Positions 60,407 through 64,000 of a DNA stretch of 64,000 nt are shown piece after piece. The notes under the pieces were generated by a model that made no database searches, was not told the DNA's origin, and worked only from the letters and a program-made list of their open reading frames with translations. A program made the translations under genes and the position numbers. Source of the stretch: Sanghuangporus weigelae (Eukaryota > Basidiomycota > Agaricomycetes > Hymenochaetales > Hymenochaetaceae); contig CP137324.1 in the NCBI GenBank assembly GCA_033182465.1, forward strand, positions 1,488,001 to 1,552,000, given 5' to 3'. Position 1 is the stretch's first letter. Each line of letters starts with the position of its first letter.

Positions 60407-62440
60407 TTATGGAATTGGCTCGCTGCGAATGATATGTACCGGTCTTTTGCACACGAACCCCCGTAGAGAGCGAATGAGCTCTGGCGGTGCGGACGCGTAG
60501 AAGGCCGCCACGTCTTCCGTATCGCCTTTATCTCGCCAATCTCGCCAGGCAGGTTTAGGAAGCATAGCTGGGATCGGCCATCTCAAACTGGATTGGATGA
60601 GCTCGCGCATCCCGCAGCGGTCTTGCATGTCACTACAAGACAATCGTATTAGTACGAATAATTGGAATGTTGAATGACGACAATAAAACGTGAAGGGTGG
60701 AGTTGACTTGGATCTTACCATTCCCAATTGTGGAAAAGCGCCTCGAAGTCGTCGCGATCAAGTCGACTGTTAGGCGTCTTCCGCTCATGTGCATGAAGCT
60801 TCTCGTACTCCACCCATATCGCTTCCTTACACGCGCGCATCATCTCCACCAGCCGACCGAGATGTATGCGCGTCTTCAGAGATTCTTGCTCAGGCGTGAG
60901 GACGATCGTCCCAGATGAATCAAAAAATCTCCTTAGCGTCATCGGCGAGGCCGCGCTCATCGATCCCGAATCAACAAGCGTGGCTGATGACGATGAGTCT
61001 AGAGATATTTGTGAAGATGCGTAATCGTCCGAATCGGATTGCGGATCTGGATGCACGACCCTGCTTGGTGGTGGAAGGTAAAGTCGCATAACGGGTAAGG
61101 ACTGCACTTCTTGAAACGCGGCTTGGAGGTAGAATGGGAGAACGGTGAGTACTTGTGGGTTTATGAATCGGGATGTTAGCATTTGCATGAATGCTTCTTT
61201 AAGTTTTGAGTGATCTCTCTATAGATTACAATCCGAGTCATTTTGGGTTAGTTTGTTCATTTATATGGGAGAAGATAGTAACTACATACTTGATCCCGTT
61301 GCGCTCCAGAGATAGTATCCATGCTACGCGCCTTCTCCGACGGAACGTTATCCTCAGAATGTTCTTTACCGCTCTCTTCCTCTTCACTATGCACCGTTTC
61401 CTGTGTTGAACGGGAATGACTCCGATTCATTCGACCGCGTAGCGTCGGTGATGCGCGGGGTGTTTTTGTGATAGGTGTGTCGGGAGAAGGGAACAATATG
61501 TCTTCCTCAATTATCTCTAAGCTTCCCCCAGGTTTCAAGACCCGCACAATTTCCTGAATGGAAAGAGGTCGAGCGTTAACGCGTTATTAAGCCATTCATG
61601 GAAACAATTCACTCACATCGATTACGTTCTGCCACTGTTATTCAATTCATAGTCTGTTAGTTCCATTCCAACGAAAGAAACCCGCTGAGCGTATCACGGG
61701 ATATGCGGGATTACCCACCTCGTCTTCCGGAACGCCAAGCCCGATGCTTTGAGCGCGAACAAAGTCGAACTCTGCATCTGCGAATGGAAGAAATTCGAGA
61801 CTGAGGACGATACGCGTTAGTTATGATGCGCTGTTCCACATAGGCGGCGATAGACGCACAAGTTGCCATGTACCCATTCTATGCGTTGTGCAAGGTCACT
61901 ACGTTTTAATAAAGAGAGATTTGGTTGGCGTGTATGCACGTCGAATCCAACGAACGTAGTTTCCTGTGAGATGTTTTATCAGTGAAAAAAGGCGGAGTGC
62001 CAGTGAACATCGGTAAATCGTACCGGCCAAGCATTCGCGGCGGCAATAATCCAGGTTCCACTCCCGCAACCGAGGTCCAACACTCGCTTTGGGGGCGCCT
62101 CCAATTTTTGCAAGGACATGCCTCCCACAATGTCTGCGAAGAGGATGTGGTTGATCGCGTCGCTGTTAAAAAAAGTTCGCGTCGCGTCAGAGTTTCTTGT
62201 GAGAGTACCAACGTACAAGCTAAGGTGGTTGTTCCTGGAATGCATAGGATACGGGACCTCCCCATGTTTTCTGTGCCGCGCTCGCGCTCGTTCGAGCAGC
62301 TCAAAGCCGACCTCTTTGTGCACGCCCAGAGCTTTGGTTGGCTGTGCAGACACAGGACTGGGAGTGTTTGGAGCAGGCAGGGCGCTGGAGCGAGAAGTAG
62401 TTGAGAGTTCGGTGACATTAAGAGCGAGATGGTTATTCAT
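60407..62440 (-). CDS. SAM-dependent methyltransferase, class I
   Basis: About 536 aa; exons 62440-62024, 61963-61860, 61800-61719, 61634-61617 (18 nt), 61553-61290, 61218-60719 and 60632-60407. Rossmann-fold methyltransferase: motif I is RVLDLGCGSGTW, the acidic strand-2 region follows at TTFVGFDVHTRQPN, then LPFADAEFDFVRAQSIGLGV and the post-motif VLKPGGSLEIIEED. Later parts hold Ser-rich inserts (about residues 225-300 and 345-385) and a helical C-terminal region (ACKEAIWVEYEKLHAHE, then DRCGMRELIQSSLRWPIPA). This layout resembles uncharacterised basidiomycete methyltransferases; the substrate is unknown. The 18-nt exon (WQNVID) restores the family helix before EIVRVLKPGG. Confidence 0.85.
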
Positions 62441-63705
62441 GACGAGGAGAGGCGAAAGAGGACGTACGGGGTGGTTGAGCGAAGGAAAGTTGGGTAGGTT
62501 GGAAGCATTAATATTAAATATCTGCCAGTGAAGCCGTGCGTCCCGGTCACGGTATCGTATCCGTCGTTAGTGTTAGTTCCAAAATTATCCCAACTTCTTG
62601 ATGGGGACTGGATGCGTACCTTCCCACGCACCATGCCGTGCCATGCCGGTGCGCCGATCATCACTTGAAAATCCTGTCGCACTTTTCAAATTTGCACTCA
62701 ACAGGCCATATATCCATCCATAATACATAAATTGCTTCTGATCCTGATTCTGTAAATTACATTAAAAAATGAAAAAGATATGACAGAAATTTGATCATAT
62801 TTCGAAAACTAGGAATGACTAAACAAAATGTTTTTTAACGCAATTCAAGAGAAGGATGAAATAATGCATTTTGCATCTTAGACAAAGGGATTTGTTGTTG
62901 TGGAAGGCAGTTATTTCGGAAATGTTGTGAGACTAAGAATATCTTGTTGTAGTATGCCTCCATCAAGAAAGCTCCAATTCCACTGATTTTTCTTATTGGA
63001 TGAGAGTAAACAATCCAGAGCACCTTTATAACTATTTTTTTGCAGTCATATACTTGCATTGAGGATGAATGGGCCATGCATCTATGAAGGGAGCAGCATG
63101 TATGCAGTCACGTGACTATACCAAGTTGTGAAGCAATATCGCACTCTTAAAAGCCAATGATTCTTTGTAGAGCAACATCATTTTTGAATAAAGTGTCAAA
63201 AATGCATAACAGGTATTCAAATAAAGTGTTATATAATGTCTCTGCCCAGATGGTTGCTTTAAATACCCTCTAGTGAGGCAATTTGAGAAGTGCGACATGA
63301 AGATCGGCGTGAGTTACCATGATAGGGAAGTATTTGGACTCCGACAGAAAGAAAATGCGTACGCCGCGACCTTGGTCATTGCCGATCCCCATCAAGATTC
63401 TTGAGGGGACTTACTTATTGTCAGTAGCACGTGACTCAAAGCCTCGGAAACACCCTACATTCATAACCGTCTTTCGGCGACTCGAGGTAACAAGTTTCGT
63501 GTTTCAGCCAACAGATTCAACAGATATGCTCGACCCTCGAGAAAATTCACGAAACTGAAATCGTCGTGCCTTGAATTTTAATTTAATTTAATTTATTGAA
63601 AGTTAGTCGCTGATGTAAAGGATGTGACTTATGTAAGGGACTATCCTGAAATGGAATTATCCTTAGCACCGTCTCGTTCGTTGATTCACACTTGTAACCA
63701 ACGTC
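62441..63705. other. 1.27 kb AT-rich region with simple repeats
   Basis: Contains AT-rich sequence from about 62690 to 63250 resembling the composition of the first 330 bases of the window, and an (aattt)n run at about 63574-63595 just upstream of the complex I gene. No gene supported. Confidence 0.45.
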
Positions 63706-64000
63706 ATGAGTGCCGTCGCCCTCCGCCGTCTGGCGGCCAGCAGGCGCGCTCAGCTTCCCGCCGTCGTGCCCTCAATGCATCGTCAACTTCAACGGCGGAT
63801 GTACTCAGATCCTGCAAGAGACCCCCAGCTTGGCGACTATCCAGACATCCCGCCCGTTTATCGCGGTTACTTGCCTCCGTTGGGCTGGTGGGACAACTTG
63901 ACGCGTCGGAACTTTGGTGATCTCGTGCGTTATTTGCACGCCTTATTCTTTCCTTCTTTTCGCTAGGGCTGACTTTACGATCGGACAGCTGCACCCGGAA
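63706..64000 (+). CDS. Complex I subunit ESSS/NDUFB11-like, partial (runs off the window)
   Basis: Accessory subunit of mitochondrial NADH:ubiquinone oxidoreductase. Exon 1 is 63706-63924, and exon 2 begins at 63989 and is cut by the window end. The N-terminus is a mitochondrial presequence rich in Arg, Ala and Ser (MSAVALRRLAASRRAQLP). The mature part has the family signature PPVYRGYLPPLGWWDNLTRRNFGD, and exon 2 continues LHPE, matching the expected L-H-x-x-E stretch. The 64-bp intron is GT-AG. Only about the first three quarters can be seen. Confidence 0.88.

Overview
The window looks like a nuclear contig from a basidiomycete fungus, most likely an Agaricomycete. Genes are dense and intron-rich, with introns mostly of 45-80 bp, GT-AG with a few GC-AG, and CTNAY-type branch points. 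The gene families present (Zn2Cys6 regulators, isopenicillin-N-synthase-like dioxygenases, type B carboxylesterases, HSPA12-like ATPases, the KEOPS subunit Pcc1, Pam18, complex I ESSS) fit this. All gene models were spliced by hand. Exon lengths and phases were checked for frame closure, and against paralogues inside the window where these exist.

Layout. (1) 0.7-5.8 kb: three tandem, same-strand copies of a four-exon 2OG-Fe(II) dioxygenase, with a possible tiny spliced gene between copies 1 and 2. (2) 7.5-9.9 kb: a secreted carboxylesterase (copy 1) with an apparent 1-nt frameshift; its intact sister (copy 2) lies at 43-45.3 kb. (3) 10-18 kb: the chromatin protein Spt2 and a very large Zn2Cys6 transcription factor, then about 3.9 kb with no recognisable gene. 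(4) 22-48.5 kb: an accessory block with four HSPA12-like (HSP70 nucleotide-binding-fold) genes, A to D. A, B and C each sit head-to-head, across a 323-423 bp shared promoter, with a member of one uncharacterised alpha-helical protein family (partners E, F and G). D has no partner, is C-terminally truncated, and has degraded nucleotide-binding motifs. Between the pairs lie a tail-anchored CS-domain (p23/Sgt1-fold) protein and a large disordered protein. (5) 49-64 kb: mostly conserved genes: sulfite oxidase-like, Pam18, carnitine O-acetyltransferase, an Upf1-like helicase, Pcc1, an Ebp1/PA2G4-like protein, a SAM methyltransferase, and the first part of complex I subunit ESSS.

The most interesting feature is the repeated divergent pairing of an HSPA12-like ATPase with a helical partner, at least one of which (F) carries a predicted membrane segment. 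Conserved architecture with fast protein divergence, one pair flipped in orientation, intron loss in partner G and a decayed orphan (D) suggest a duplicating two-component ATPase/effector or ATPase/adaptor module. Its function cannot be read from sequence alone.

I saw no rRNA, tRNA, CRISPR array, or clear transposon or virus-derived element.
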